NCBI RefSeq assembly: GCF_050947875.1
Contig: NC_134574.1
Coordinates: 153,848,051-153,912,050 of the forward strand
Origin: Dermacentor variabilis
Lineage: Eukaryota; Arthropoda; Arachnida; Ixodida; Ixodidae
DNA: 64,000 nt
Direction of reading: 5' to 3'
The translations under genes were made by a program, and so were the position numbers. Below are positions 11,974-25,803 of the stretch, piece after piece (positions within the stretch are counted from its first letter, which is position 1; each line of letters starts with the position of its first letter). The notes below the pieces were generated by a model. The model had not been told where the DNA came from, did no database searches, and was given only the letters and a program-made list of their open reading frames with translations.

Positions 11974-12934
11974 CTACAAAAATATATATATATATATATA
12001 AGTAGCCACACTGTCATTATTTATCATAGCTTACCTACAACTGCATACCTCCAAAAGCCACCAGGAAAGTTAAAAAAAAAAGAAGCAATAAGCACGAAAG
12101 AGTAAATAAAAATAAATTAATGTCACCGACGACTTTAATTCAATATTGAAAATTTGCTTTGTATTGCAAAGCACCAAACACTGGTATTTTTATGGCTGGT
12201 TAGTTATCTCCCCATTTCAAATTTTCTCCGTATCACTCCATTTCATACATAGCAGGCAACACTACGAACATTAGAAAGACTTCTCTCTGTGCTTGTACTT
12301 GCAAACAAAAAATAGTGAGCCAAGTATAAAAAAAAAAGAATATACAAGTATGCGGTTCTACGTAAAATTAAGTCTTGTACATCTTTGAAGCAAAGTATGG
12401 CATAATTATCACTCTGGAGGCATCACAAACCCGAACCCATTCGCCCCCAAATAAGCAAAGTGACTTGTTTCTGTGACCAATGGTCCGGGGTGCACGGCTT
12501 GCACTCCCGACTAAAACATAGTGCGACATATACTGGAGGCACAAAGGTGCCTGCATAATGCGTAGTTTGACATAACCTTACATCCACAAGCCGTTGTTGT
12601 AATATATATGCTGTAGAGAGAGAGAGAGAGAAAGAGAGAGGGTGTGTTTATGTGTCTAAATACCAACACATGTACGTGCGTGCTGTTTGTGTGTGTGTGC
12701 GCATAAGCGATTTCAAACAGTTACCCGAGGCAGATGAGAAATATGTGTGTATGAGAAATGAGATGAGAAACACCTTGAGTTGAGCAGGCTAGCACTGTAG
12801 TAGATGGCAAAGAGCATTCTCAGGCTTTCTGTGGATCTTCATGCAAGTTCTGCAGACTCGGCTCATTTCTACGAAGACGCCAGCATTAGCTAAAGATTGT
12901 GTCTGAAAATTACTTGCAGGTCACAGAATAAATG

Positions 12935-13062
12935 AAAGCTGGGCGAGTTGGAGATTATTCATGTTAAGGCTAGCATGCAGAAAGAACGAAGGGCACGGGT
13001 TGTTTGTAAACTTGTTTGTAAACAAACTGTGTCCTTTGTTCTTCGTGCATGCTAGCTTTAAG
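12935..13062 (+). mobile_element. Hairpin element with CTGGGC leader
   Basis: A leader gctgggcgagttgg (12938-12951) is followed after about 12 bases by a 33-nt arm (12964-12996). Its complement returns at 13029-13061 with a few mismatches. The arms contain gctagcatgca and gaacgaagg. The loop carries a doubled gtttgtaaac. The same leader plus a different stem occurs near 26.2 and 31.9 kb. Confidence 0.6.
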
Positions 13063-13969
13063 GTGAGTACCTCCAGGTCCTTAGGTGTTTGCCCTCAGCT
13101 TATGCTGTTCTTACTAAAAGCAGCATTAGCACATTTACAGTCTGTATAGATCTGCTAATGTTTTCTTAATCTCTCTCTCTCTTTCTTTTTCTTTATCTTA
13201 GTTGGTGGCCCTCCAAACTTGAACAAAAAATGGATACTTAAAATAAAGGGAGTAGCCAACATTACCCAGAGCTGTGCCTTTTGTCTCCACAATACAGCAG
13301 CAATAATTCTCAGTCTGAGAATTTGTTAACGGAACAGAAAAGGCACAACCTAAGCAAGCACGCTTCTTATGTTTCTTGCCATTTCCTTGAATTAAAAAGA
13401 ATAGATAACAAATTTTGGCGCTAAAGAAAAGATCTGGTTATGTATTTTAATGCTGCTTAATAGCTTGTTCACCATATTCACTGGTGAGCACAGTGCCCCA
13501 GAAACAGTTTAGTTATTTTTAGCATTTTCCGAGTAGATTTTGTCTCAAGCTTAGAGATGATTGTGTCACTGTGCGCCCAGCTACATCATGACACTCGAGA
13601 AGAAAGCACGATGCCACCTGCCCTTTGAACAACTTCACAGTAGTCCATTTCTTTGGGAAAATGCACAACGCAAAGCTGTGGGTCCTAAACCTCTTACTTG
13701 TAGCAAATAAGCTTTCACTTTAAACCTCCTTATCAATACTCTGCAAATGTCAGGACATGTATTAATGTACATGTTCACTAAGTGTGCTCCAAAAAGAAGA
13801 TACGTAACAAAGAATTCTTTCTGTTGCAAAGCATTTGTTGCATACATGCATAGATATTTCTGTAGTATTTCTCTTCCTGCCTCACTGATCCGCCTGCCTG
13901 CCCACCCACGAGCATTGCATGCCTAGGTGTGGCTGTGAATGTGTATTGCCTTTGAAGAACAGGAAAAAT

Positions 13970-14087
<118 letters not shown>

Positions 14088-15947
14088 AACAAGAACACAA
14101 TGAAGAGTTCACAAAGCAAGAATGAGAAAAGTGAGGAGTGTGTAGGCAGTTGGCAAACATTCGTTTTAGCAAAATGGCTGCAGCACAATTCATGCATATG
14201 TGTTTGTTATTAGCTCTACAACTATCACAACAGTAATCCTCCTATATACATTCTGTGACCATGCAATCACTTCGGTGGTGCTGTTCAACCTCCTCGCCTG
14301 GCCACCTTGCATTTTAGTCTGGGCTAACAGCGCCCTCTCTAGGGGCAATATCAAAGTGTCTGCAAGCAGTGGCCGGCGTGCAGAAAGCGTGCAAAGGTAA
14401 TTTGTGCACATCTGGAAGTCTAATAAGTGTGACAAAATTAAGCCTGTTTGCCTGAATAAAGCAGTGGCTGAACGCATAACATGAGTGGAAAGCAGCGGCT
14501 GCTGTATGTAAAGCAAAAAGGTGCTTCCATCTGTGAAGTTGGCTATGGGCATGCCCTCCAAAGAAAAAGTACAGATGAGCTTGTCCTAACAAATTTGCTG
14601 CTGTGTTTTGTAATGAGCAGTCTCTTAGTTTGCTTTAGAAATTGAGTCACTTTTGTAAAGAACTGCAATGGTCAAGAGGTTGTACCGTTATGCACCGCAT
14701 GCTACAAAAGAATTGAATCAGCCACTTTTCTCATTTTGCGCACCTTCACGGACCATCACAAGATTTATGTGGCTGCGTCTCAACATGTAGTGGAAACTGC
14801 GTACCACATCTAGAAAGCTTGGCACTCGATCAGTGCCATTTGATCATGCACACAAGATTGCAATTTTTGCTACATGACCACGGCAAAAAATGGTATCAAG
14901 TGCTGTGACAGCATAAAGCCTTCAAGTATTCAGGCCCCAATCATCATGGTAAGTTGTTGGAGATGGTCCTGACTAAGTTTATCCGTCCTCTATAAACTAA
15001 CTTTGCCCTAAACTTAACGGACAAGAAGGACATTGCCAAAAGGTTTGCATGGAAGCCGCTGTCGTGGAAGGTGTACAAGCTGTAGCTGCAAATAAACGGC
15101 AATGTATATTTTTTGTGTATTGTACTTTTAAAAGTTAACGTAAAACTTTTGTTCAACTAGTGTGTTATACAACTTCAATATGTAAATGTGCAAGGACGCA
15201 TCTTAGGATATATGAGAGTGATCTGTTAGGCTCGTTTGTTCCTTGCACACACATTTTTTTGTGACACACCATTTGTTCGTACCGGGTAGGTGTTACTGGC
15301 ACATAGATTGAGTAACGCTACTGAAGCAACACAGCAAAAAAGGCCAGCTTTAGCGGGTGCCGCATTATAACACTCTCTGCTCTATTCTGGGTTGGTGTCG
15401 CCAAGTGGGGGTGAGTGCTGGAACTAGGCACGATGACTGGCACCCTGCAATTTTTGTACTGATGGAAGTATAAAGGAAGCTATGGTTCAACAAACTATAA
15501 GTTGCACTGTTAGATAATGCAGTAACTGTGCCGAAAGCCGGGCACGTACGTTATGATCGCAAGTGTTGGTTGACTTCCAGCCAGACCCTTCAGTTTTGTG
15601 CTGTTTGCTCAAGAATCCAGGCGTTGGAAGATAAGCTGCCACAATCACCTCGCACGGCGCCCCAGAAGTCAACAGAGCGTGGCGCAATGTCTACTGGCTT
15701 GTTGACTTTGTGAAGTGGGAAAGACGACAATTGTGTGATACAAGTGGTCCTATCGGCATCACACCTGCCGGCAAAGCAATCAAAAGGCTTGCAGTCTCTG
15801 GATGTGATACATTCCATTCATCAAACTTCACAATCTTTTATGTTCCAAAGGTCACCAGTGAAACAGAGAAAAAAATACCTTATTTTCTTTTTTGTAGTGA
15901 GCTAGGATGAGGGGATCTGAAGGATTCAGTGTTTTGGTAGTTATTGC

Positions 15948-16135
15948 CATATGAAACAAACAGACAATGAGGCCAGAGAAAGTGTAGGGGAACTAGTTAT
16001 GTTTAATTCAAATTAAGAAATATCAAGGAAAGGGCAAGTGAAAGTGGACAAAATTACAAATAGCCTCAGGTAGGAGTGGAACCCATACCTTCTGCACTAA
16101 GCATGCGGTGCTGTATCAACTATGCTGCCTCAAGG
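15948..16135 (-). repeat. tRNA-derived SINE of a second family
   Basis: Read on the minus strand, a tRNA-like head has an A-box-like segment near 16112-16131 and a B box close to GGTTCCACTCC (16071-16086). A body with gtccactttcacttgccctt and ttgaattaaac follows. This differs from the Ruka body and resembles a second common tick SINE as I remember it. The boundaries are approximate. Confidence 0.55.
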
Positions 16136-17288
16136 CATCAAGGCTGCCAAATTCGAGACCCCAGCTATTTGGAAGATGTTCAAGGATATGTTTTTTTTTA
16201 ATCTGAACGAATAAATAGCGAATCTACACCAAAGGTTCTTGAAAATAACAAAACAGAGAATGCAGGAATGTGCACAATGCAATCGCAGAACTGCTTGCTG
16301 AATTAGCATTGTCGAGAGACAAAAAAGTGATATACACAGCTATGTACCTACAGCTGCATGGATAACTGACCAGTTGTGTTGAAACTGTACAGATGTGTGC
16401 GAGTTTCTGGTGTTTTAGTGCACTTGAAACATTATTACCAGCCTATCGGAAGTAAAACAAGTTCAAAAGGATAGCCTCTATTCTGTACTTAAAAAGTTTA
16501 AAGAATATCTGTAAGACAATTTTGAGATGTAGATGGGATACGGCATAAAATCCTGCAAAGTGGTAATTCTCATTCCAATCACCTAGCCCAGATTTCATGA
16601 AGCCTCCAAAGCTCGATCCTTGACAATATAGTGGCAATTATATGTAAATGTCTGTACAAATTTATTATAAGTTTTTTTCAGGACTGACACTTCAACAGTA
16701 AAAACATTTGCCAGTTGAGTCATTTCACTGGCTTCCCAGTCTGCTAAACCTTCTCAACATGAAACTTTCCGCCTACGGCAGAAGACACCGATAGCAAAAG
16801 ATAAGCTTGAGCACAGAGGTAATCTTTTGACAACACAATCATGCCCAGCTTCCAAATGGCTGCCACTAAAAGGTGCAGCTGTCCCTAATCCCTTGATATC
16901 GTACAAAACAACTAAAAGGGACCGTGCATTCTTCTTTTACAGTAGAAGCATGTGGAAATACTCGGACGACAAGGGAGCAGCATTTGGTGTTTGTATGCCA
17001 GCGTGGCTCTTCAAAGGAGGCAGGTTCACTGGCAACTGTTAGAGGAGGCAGTGTTAGGTAGCAGTAGCAGTTTTACATGACCAAGGCATTTCTTAGACAT
17101 CAGCAGAAGGCTTGAATCGCCTTCGCACACACTTAGCAGATGCCTTACAGGGCATGCCTTAAAGAGAAAAACAGCTTCAGCTGTATTAGTGAATTCAGCT
17201 TCTTGAATATCAGAAAAGGCGCTCTTGTCAGGAGAAAAGGATCAGTAAGCTAGAAAGAACTCAAAATGAAAAAAAAAAAGAAAAGGGA

Positions 17289-17670
17289 GGTGGCACCCCT
17301 TTGAAGTTCTTGCACTAGCTCACTGTGATGTCATAGATTTTAAAGGCAGCTACTCAGGCCTTAGCGAATTTTTTTTACCAGTAAAGATGGACTACGTTAC
17401 ATTTTAAAGGGAGCCAAAAAATGAACTTGGCAAGCTTCAAGGACATGTACTGTGCCGAAATGACCAAATTGTGGGAAAATGCATTGAAGCTGTGATGTTA
17501 CACTGGTTTAGAGCTGCTGGGCTTTCAATTTGATACTACATAATCTGAAGTTAGGCTTTCATTTTCTCTTTCAGTAATCATCGTGTCACCGGGAAATTAA
17601 CAAAGATAGAGTTTTGGAGGAATGTTTTATCAGTTTAAGTTGATTTAGCATTTCTCTTCAGTGTCCCTTT
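17289..17670 (+). repeat. Dispersed repeat ending AGTGTCCCTTT, copy 1
   Basis: It aligns by eye with 39161-39541 along its length. Shared landmarks in order are ggtggc near the start, gtga(t/c)gtc..gattt, a (c)ctaa(a)gg(g/a)a..ccaa block, ttcattttctc, and the end ttcagtgtcccttt / ttagtgtcccttt. No coding. The terminal GTCCCTTT suggests one end of a DNA transposon. Confidence 0.6.
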
Positions 17671-18601
17671 ATTGTGCACAAGGCTTTCTCGCAATACACT
17701 GTGGGCAGTGCTACTGCTTTGGAATGCATAGGTGGCTGCATGCCCACATAGTAATCCTTTAGCTTGGTTTGAAGTAGCAGGCCTTTTTGAAGATTCGAGT
17801 TGCATAATGATTACATGGACTGTTTATAATCAAAACATATGTGCATACATGTTGATTTTGAGAAGTGAATTTCAGTTGGAAGCCAGCACTTGTCTTCACT
17901 ATGTTCTTCCTGTTCTTGTTTAGTTTCCATGCTGTGAATTTAGCCTCCGACATCGACAGAAAAAAAATGAAGATGAGAGACCACCCCAACAGTGACAAAA
18001 TTATGTATCCAGAGGAAAGAAGACAGCACAGAGTGCATAAGACTGCTACTGCAACTGACTATAAAAGCTAATAATTTTAGCAATAGTACAAGAGGAATAC
18101 TAAAGAAAGCTTTAATTTCTTTGGCTTTCCTGTATACTCATGAGGGCTTACATTGCACCGCAACATTTGGTTCTTGAGCTGTAGTGAAAGTGCCACAAAT
18201 TACACACCACACGAGTACCTGGCACATGTGGCAAATGTTCATCTTTTCAACTGCAAGCCACGGGAACTTAGGAGCGGCTCACCAATAAACCCTCATATGC
18301 TACCATGTGGCATCAATGCTGCCAATGTCACGACCCTCGCTATGGGATGCGGAAAAATAAGAAAGTTGTGGGGCGGTTTGTCTACTTTCATCTCCCCTTT
18401 GTTCATTATTTATTCATTTCATATAGACAGAAAAAATAATTTCAGATATGCTTTCCTCGACTTCACTGTCTGTTGGCTTCATGAGGGAGAACAGTGCTTT
18501 TTATTCAAAGCAACAACTTAGCAAACCCTAGAAATGTCTTCACAAAATGACACTTAGTCGCGCTGATGTCAACATGACCTGGCAGTAGAGGCTGCACTTA
18601 C

Positions 18602-18798
18602 CAGCTATTGGCTCAAGGATCTCACGTAGACGCAAGTAGCTGATGGCCAGACGCATGACCGAGGCTTTGTCCAGCTGGCAGGCCACATTCTCCGGAAGCG
18701 GTAGCTGTTGTGACAGCTCAGTGAAGATCTCTGACTCTTTACTGCGCCGGCATCTCGCTGCGTCCCGTGATTTCTCTTTGCGTTTTTCAGAATTTTTG
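18602..18798 (-). CDS. HIF1A: Hypoxia-inducible factor alpha, bHLH exon
   Basis: This exon encodes 65 full codons of the DNA-binding and dimerisation bHLH domain of a HIF-alpha (Drosophila Sima / vertebrate HIF1A-EPAS1) protein. HIF-alpha pairs with ARNT/Tango in the nucleus and binds hypoxia response elements. The basic region reads [17 protein letters not shown] and helix 2 includes [15 protein letters not shown]. The RRSKES signature and the -MRLAISYLR helix separate HIF-alpha from SIM and NPAS1/3, which have RREKEN or RRGKEN and -IIRLT. The Cys in AARC is shared with vertebrate EPAS1. On the minus strand the acceptor is a pyrimidine-rich tract ending TTTGCAG, and the donor is GCTG|GTAAG. 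The exon starts with one base completing a split codon, so the preceding exon must end with two bases of a codon. It ends in phase 1, matching the next exon. The initiator methionine is not here. Orthology is firm; the exact HIF paralogue name is not. Confidence 0.93.
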
Positions 18799-21700
18799 CT
18801 GCAAAGACCGAAAGGAAAACAGTGTGAGACCAACTGCACCCTTGAAATTAAATTAGCATAAATTATTATGAGGCCAGTAAAGTATTCAGGGACTAAGGCT
18901 CGTAAATATTGCTCGACGTTCATATGCACAGTAATTCCAAGGGCCAATGTCTGACTTCCAGGTAAATGCATCCACCGTATGCCCATTTAGCAAGAGTCAG
19001 TGGATCAGGACATAAAGAAGCAAGCCTTATTTTTCAGAATGTGCTGTTCTAGAGGACACACAAGACAGCACATAGTGACCAGAACAGGGTGGTCAGGAGA
19101 AGTGTCAGGCTGACATCAGTGCAATAAAGGGTCACTCTGGATGCCATATCATACAAGAGTGAAAGTACAGTTGAAAGTGGTGAATTAACGGCCTCAGCTG
19201 GAGAGCACATAATTGAAACCACGCAAATGACTAACCTGAATAAGCATATCAATGAAACTAAAGTCTCGCTGAAAGAATTTTAACAGCATTGCACTGCAGA
19301 TTAAGCATCTACACAACAAACACATACGCATGCAGTGACAAAGCATGCTCAAGTGCAAACACAACATATCAGCACTTATATACGTCCGCACAATTTAACT
19401 ATGCTGAAGTTAAGTTTGCCATAATTACAAAATCACTCAGTAATGGTGAATGGTGGATGTTCCAATAAATGGATACGATCCTAATGAAAGTGGACATGAT
19501 GACAGTGGAAAGTGGAAGTATCACTATCCGATAGTGATACACTAAACTACCCAGACCACTTGCATTCAACAAGTCAGCACCTGGATTTGTTGAGCAACAT
19601 ATGAGATAGTCCTGTTCTTTGCAGTGAGTGAACTTCGAGAAACACAAAATCAAACAGGAATCTGAGGTAGCCAAAATGAGCCAAGCATTACCGAGCATGG
19701 TGTTTGACAAACGAGAACAGTGCACTGCGCGACATGTCCCACAGTTCCTCAACGAATGGTTGCCATAGGAAGGGTGCTTGCGAGAGACTAAGCCTCCACA
19801 CACACACACACACACATATGGCTAGATGATAAGAACTAGCTGCAAAAGAAAACCAGAGCAGCAGGGGGCGGGGAGCCTTGGAGAGGGGAGACCACATGTG
19901 GCTTTCCCAGCAACTGGGGCGTAAAGGATTGAGTTATCAAAGTGGCTCCCAATCTCGTTTAACACTGCGGCAAAGTGGAATGAGCCTTTTTTCCTTCTGG
20001 TCGCAGTGCACACGGCAAATGGGGGCACTGCTAAGAAGTCAGCTGGCTCGGTATCTTAGGCACGCCGCTTTAAGCCGCTGCAATCCGACAGTGACAAATG
20101 GCAACAGCGTGATGCAATTGGCTAGCACGAACGTACAAAGGCACCGTCTTGTTCACACGCGTGCGCCCTCGTATTTTTCTCCAAAAGGCCTCGAAACGTG
20201 ATGTGAGTGCGCTTAGAAATGTACCACTTTGTTTCGCACTGATTGTAGATATCTCCTTGCAGAGCCTTACTTCTTAGATAAACACTTGACAAATGACATA
20301 TTCTGCTCGTTTGAGAACTCGCACAGTGCCAAGTGAACTGCCTTCATGTTGCGGGACACCTAGCAACAGGTATAATACGGCATCAGATTTCTATCTGTAG
20401 ATTATTGTTCAGAAAGTATGTTTGGACTCCGCACATGTTTAAACAAAAAGAATGCTGTAACATACATACACACACATGCACAGAAAGAAAGAAAGAAAGG
20501 AACAAGAACGAAGGAGATATTCCTAAATAATAGATACAAGCAGAGGTACTACAGAACCAATGCTGAGATAGTGCCCCTATCTATCCTGAGATTTTCTCAA
20601 GGCCTTGCGTGACACGAGATTACTAGTCTCCTGCAACAGGCAAGGAAGCCTTGCAGGTGGGAGGGGTTAGAAAGCTCATTTTTTATAGCGTGCCACTTCT
20701 GTTGTTATTACACTCTCCCATGAAAAGAACAACCTTTCAGTGATTCAAAGCCACGTGCTTATCGTGCCGCAGCTTGGTGAAAAAGCGACAGAAGTCACAC
20801 CACCTTAGAAATTACAAGCGCGATTAGGGCTGCCCTGTGCCAGCGGCCTGCAGAACCAGGTTGCAGATCTCACAGGCCGGGTTCATTAGAAACCAGCCCC
20901 TCAGAGCCACCAGAATTCCTACGCACGCACTTCCTCACAATTTCTCCTCACTTGTTACACACATAAAGCTCTCTGGGCACGTCCGTGGTTGTGTCCTTGT
21001 TCTTCTTTTTCTTTCTTTCTTTCAGCTGTGAATTTAATCAGTGAGTCAAGAATGAACAGACGGTAGGCCAGGAAACAAAAAGATAAAAGTGACGTCCCCC
21101 TGGCAACCGCAGACACAGAGGTGAGATTAGGGTGAGAATGCGAGGAACAGTGGCCGGGAGGAGTTGCTTCGAAAACAGGTTCTGCGAGTTGGCTCCCCTC
21201 TGCTAGGGGAGACATGCTCAGGGGCCAATTAAATGTTGCCCTCCTCCTCCTCCCCACCCCTTGTGACACGAAAGAAGTCCGAACAGGAGCCCCCTCCACC
21301 CCCTCCAGGGCAAGCCCCGTGGCAAAGCAATCTTTTGAAACAGATGAGCAACCACTGGCAACTTTGAACCCAAAGCGCAGAGCACAAATAAAGGCAATGG
21401 CAATTGTGTTTTGTTCCTGGAGGCGGCAATCACTGTAGGAAAACCTGTTCCAAGTGGTAGTAGCGGAAGAAGACTAAGCAATAGAAAGAATGTGCTTGAT
21501 GCACGAGTGAAAAAAAAAAAACTTTCTAGGGAATAAATTTTTCATTCTATAGCCAGGACTGACCACAAAGCAAAGAACAAGAATATTTGGCTCAGAATGT
21601 GACATTGGTCAATCTTGGTAACATGTTGCTTACTTTCGATAGAGAAGAAAAAGCATCTGTAAATGCTGTCTAAATATTTCCACCTGCATTACAGGAGAAT

Positions 21701-22146
21701 AGCAGAAAGTAGCTATTAATTTTCGCACTAATTATTCAGTATCAAATAACCCGCACAGGTGACTGCTTAATCCCTCCTTAAGCGAACTGTTATGTCCCAG
21801 TATAAGGCGACCTAGTTATCATTTTATATTTAAAAGACTGTTCTGCAGTTACCACTACTATGCTTTCGGTCAAATTTTGCCGCGAGATTGCATTTCGTTT
21901 GCGTTGAACGAAACACTTGGCATCCTTGCTTTCGGTATTCATCTAGATGGTATGTATGATCACCATAGTATGCACACCTCACCATCAGAGGTGTGCATGC
22001 ACTTTTTTCTTTAATTCGTCCAGTAAAGGCTTGATCCGCCCACTGTGTCAACCCAATCAGTATGCAGCATGCCTTTCACTTGTGTAAATCACCAGCTCGC
22101 CCAAATTCAGGGCTGCTACTTTGGACACTCAAATTCCACCCACACT
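18799..22146. other. Region upstream of the bHLH exon, no gene recognised
   Basis: If the start-codon exon lies further right, this is HIF-alpha first-intron sequence. It contains a short (AC)n run at 19797-19816 and small A/G-rich tracts. No exon, RNA gene or complete mobile element was recognised on either strand. Confidence 0.5.
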
Positions 22147-22233
22147 GTCAAATTCTGCAGTGGTGGCGTGTTGAGCGAATCAGAGGGCAGCCGAAGCAGT
22201 CCCATGAGCCAATCAGAGCTGGTTAGATGGCGG
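22147..22233 (+). repeat. Paired-CCAATCAG dispersed repeat, copy 1
   Basis: It starts tgtcaaattctgcagt and carries gcgaatcagag and agccaatcagagctgg about 35 bp apart, then agatggcgg. The order matches copies at 24.0 and 44.9 kb. This is the most diverged of the three. Confidence 0.5.
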
Positions 22234-22510
22234 AGGGGCGTAGCCAGGGGTTGGAGGGGGGTGCACACCGTGCTCGTTCCCCTCACTCTACCTTCCCCTA
22301 AGCCGTCCCCGGTCATGTGGACCATGTGTCCCGAAACGGTTCGCGTGCAAATTCGCATCGTGTGCATCACGCTTTACACGCCCCTCTCAAGGGCATTCTG
22401 CGTCTAGAAAAAAAAAAAAAGAAAGAAAGCCACCCACCAAATAAAACCTTACACGCAGGATGCATGTAACACTTTGCATGCATGGTTCAACACTTTCCTT
22501 TAATCAATCG

Positions 22511-22889
22511 TTTTTGCCTAGCGCCATTATAGAGTGGAACAATTTACCAGATAGAGTTGTCAATGAGCGCAACCCCATTATCTTCAAGCAGCTGCTTACT
22601 GATCGCCTTAAACCCTAACCTTATAATGACCGTACTGTGCCTTCGTTCTTTTGCGATTGCCGTCTCACATTGTGACTGTTCTGCTGATTTGCTTTTGCAT
22701 TCTATTCAGTGTGCCTCTTGGCTTTCTTTTTTGTTGTTGTTTGTTTGTTTGAATGCGAATCCACAGGCTGAGTCTTGTAAGAAATTGTAACCATATCTTT
22801 GTTTCTATTCTTATCTTCTGTAACCCCCCTTATGTAATACCCCGACAGGGGTCCTTAAGGAAAAATAAATGATGATGATGATGATGATG
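22511..22889 (+). mobile_element. Non-LTR retrotransposon 3' end, copy A
   Basis: The last coding stretch (22511-22618) reads FLPSAIIEWNNLPDRVV...FKQLLTDRLKP and stop. This is the carboxyl end typical of non-LTR retrotransposon reverse transcriptase ORFs (FLP..I.EWN.LP..). An untranslated tail follows with cccgacaggggtccttaagg, then AAAATAAAT, then a (GAT)n terminal repeat at 22870-22889. The 5' part is truncated. The clade cannot be fixed from this short piece. Confidence 0.7.
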
Positions 22890-24026
22890 AAATTTCCCAC
22901 GGTTTAGAAAGACTACCGATTGTACGCCTAATGACATATGGATACTGCAATGCAGCTCGACTGAACGCGTGCAATGCTCGAGCTCGGCGATCGGGGTTAA
23001 CAGAATACATGCGCAGCACGTGGAACGGAAACACGGCGGCGCTTGCCTGCCGATGCTTTCCTGGGAAGGTTAAGTCATTCCTCCCGCTCAGGCCCAAGGC
23101 GCGGCGCCGGCGCGTTGGGCGGTTAGCAATGGTAATAATCTCACAGCTGCAGGCACCGACGCCAGGATATGCGTCAAGCGTGGCGACCAAGAGAGATAGA
23201 AGCTCGAGAAAAAGAAAGCAAGAAAACAGGAAAGAAGCTACGCGTCTTCAGCCCAACCGTACGCGCGCGGCGCGGTTTGTAACGCGTACAGCACAGAGGC
23301 CCGGCGTTCAGCTCCAGTGAACAGCACGCGGTGCCCTGGGGAAAACCCACGTGAACGAGCTGCAGAGTGACAGAACGGATGGAAGCGCGCCCGTGGAGAA
23401 AACTAAAATAAAAAAGAAGGCCAGCAGGCGCCATGTCACCGCGACTTGTTCGAAGAAAGCAGACACGACCCCCGAGCTTTTTGAAACACCGATAAGGCCG
23501 AGCCGCTATATCAGCGAAAATTGCTGCCCCTGGCTGAGCGCATGTCGCCGATGCTGCAAGTGTTCAGCTTAATCAGCGCAAGCTTGCACGAGTCAGAAGT
23601 TTCACCGCGAATGCGCTCTAAAAAAAAAATTTTTTTTTTTACACCCTTTGGGTCCTATCTTGTCCACGATGATCGTCTTCTGCCTTGCTTGCGTTGTCCT
23701 TCTTGAAAAATTTGCACTCGCTACTTTCCTATGAAGAATGCTATGCTAAGGCGGTTCTTCAAGGAAGCTATGTCACGCTGATCATGTGCAAGGCCTGTCT
23801 CCTTCTGACGCGTGCCCCAACCCAGCCAATCGGAACTTCAGCAGCAGACGAAGTCTCCCGCCCCCACCTCCCGGAAGTATTGAGCGCGCAACGTCAAAGA
23901 ACGGAAAAGCGTTCATGATAGACTATTATTGTTTCAGGACAAGATAAGCTACAAAGGGCGCAGTTCTTTTTAAAGAGATTCGTAGTCAGCCTCGAGACCG
24001 AACAGGAGTGGTATACACGTGGACAT

Positions 24027-24147
24027 CGTCAAATTCCGGCATATTATAGAATTCTGTAATGGCGACATTTTTAGCCAATCAGAGATGGCTCAGTAGCCCT
24101 CTCGACCAATCAGGGCTGACAAGGTGGCGAATTTTACAATATGGCCG
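24027..24147 (+). repeat. Paired-CCAATCAG dispersed repeat, copy 2
   Basis: It runs cgtcaaattccggcat, then gtaatggcgacatttttagcc, ccaatcagagatggc, ccaatcagggctgac, aaggtggcgaattttac, and caatatggcc. It is the best-preserved copy and has two CCAATCAG motifs about 36 bp apart. It could act as a CCAAT-type promoter module, but no transcript can be assigned. Confidence 0.6.
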
Positions 24148-24300
24148 ATTTGTACCATGTTCAGAACAGCATCACGAGGAGCGAGTTTGGTTTGTTTCGG
24201 TCTGCTTTGGTCTGGTTTGGTTTTCCTTTACCGATGGCGACGCTCTCACTGCGAAAGATTGGACCTATGAGCCCTATGTCATTAGAGAAGACGTTTAGTC

Positions 24301-24446
<146 letters not shown>

Positions 24447-25249
24447 CAAAAAATGAACGAAGGAAATCGTCTTGAAACAAATGGAAATTCCTCTATGGAA
24501 ATGCATGCTGCATGACGCCTCGTCTGCCTCTCTTATTTCTTATTTCGTCAGGGTAAATAATTTGGCTCATTGGTAGACGTTCATGGCGGGTCGCCCTAAA
24601 AGAACGGAATAATTAAAAACGGAGAAACAACTTCTGCGCACGTGCGTTTCAGATGCACCCGCTCTCCCGAAAATTCATTAAAACGAACTAAACAGCAACC
24701 AAACCAAAGAGCGAGTTCTTTGGTGGCCGGGGCACATAACGCAGTGTCCCGCTTTTTCACGTGGATTGTATAGCGACTTAGTTGAGGCGAACGTTGCCTG
24801 CGCAGCAAACGAGAATCCGCAACGACTAACGAATATCTACTAATCCAGTTTGTAAGCGACTATACGTACCACATCTGCTGCAATTTCGCAATTGAGGAAA
24901 TACTGAGAATAGCGTGCCTGCTTCGAGGTATCAGTTGATAAAGAACGCGCTCCCATCACGCGCAGCGTTAACCGTCCCGTAGCCACAAGCTTGCTGAAGG
25001 GTGTGGCAAAACTGACGCTATAGTCCGGATTTCTGACAAAACAGACACGCCTCGAGCTCTGTGATCTATAGTGTAAGAAGCGTAAAGTACCTAACCACAC
25101 TGTTTGCGGAGCAAGTAATTTCTGCTTTCAGGTGAGCAACTAATAAATTAGGGTCAACAAGCGGACAGCCATCTCGAAACAAGCGAAATAATTAGACGAA
25201 TCCATTTAAAGAACCCGGTTCGCGAAGGAGCAAAGGTCTCGTACTTCTG

Positions 25250-25751
25250 CCGGCACATTAAGGAAAGTTTCCACCGCGAGCTTCGACGACGTGCCGGCTT
25301 GCAAACCCTTCATATATTAGAAATTGGGACTGGGCGCACTGTGCAGCGTTAAAAGTATGACGGACATTTTTTTTTCTTTTTTCAATTTGTTAACAATACG
25401 CCGTTTCATGCACTGAAGCACACAAGTAACTGGAACGCCAATGCATTTCTCCGCAAAGTTCGGGAACTTATATCTCGAAACTGGTGTCGTCCTGAGAATT
25501 CGTTCCAAGTGGGATGCGCCTTGCGAAGTCCACTGCTATAATTTGTAAATTGCAATATGGGTCGTAAGATAATTAGCTAGAAAGGTTAATTAGTGAATTA
25601 TTGTTAATTAGACGACTTTGCATCTTATTTTTTTTTTGTGCAAGTGGTGTCCGCCGCTTCGAGTAGACCGGCTCGCGAACTAGAATTGAGCTGTCTGCCA
25701 GAGGCAACCTTTAAGAAAATTTTGAAAGTGTTCGCTGAAACACCCTGTATG
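25250..25751 (+). repeat. Dispersed repeat ending ACACCCTGTAT
   Basis: The block with tgcaagtggtgtccgccgct, ttgagctgtctgcc, gaaagtgttcgctgaaacac and the end acaccctgtat matches a very common tick repeat as I remember it. ACAGGGTGT-type ends are those of Tc1/mariner-like elements. No transposase is readable, and the left boundary is approximate. Confidence 0.45.
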
Positions 25752-25803
25752 TATATACAGTTGTCATAACTGAAACCGCACGGCTCTGGGCGACACCAGC
25801 GAA

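Noticed and set aside
24840..25100. 86-codon minus-strand frame ending at a GTACGT donor-like site, considered as the HIF first exon
   Set aside because: Phase and length do not fit the short N-terminal exon expected, and the sequence lacks any HIF similarity.
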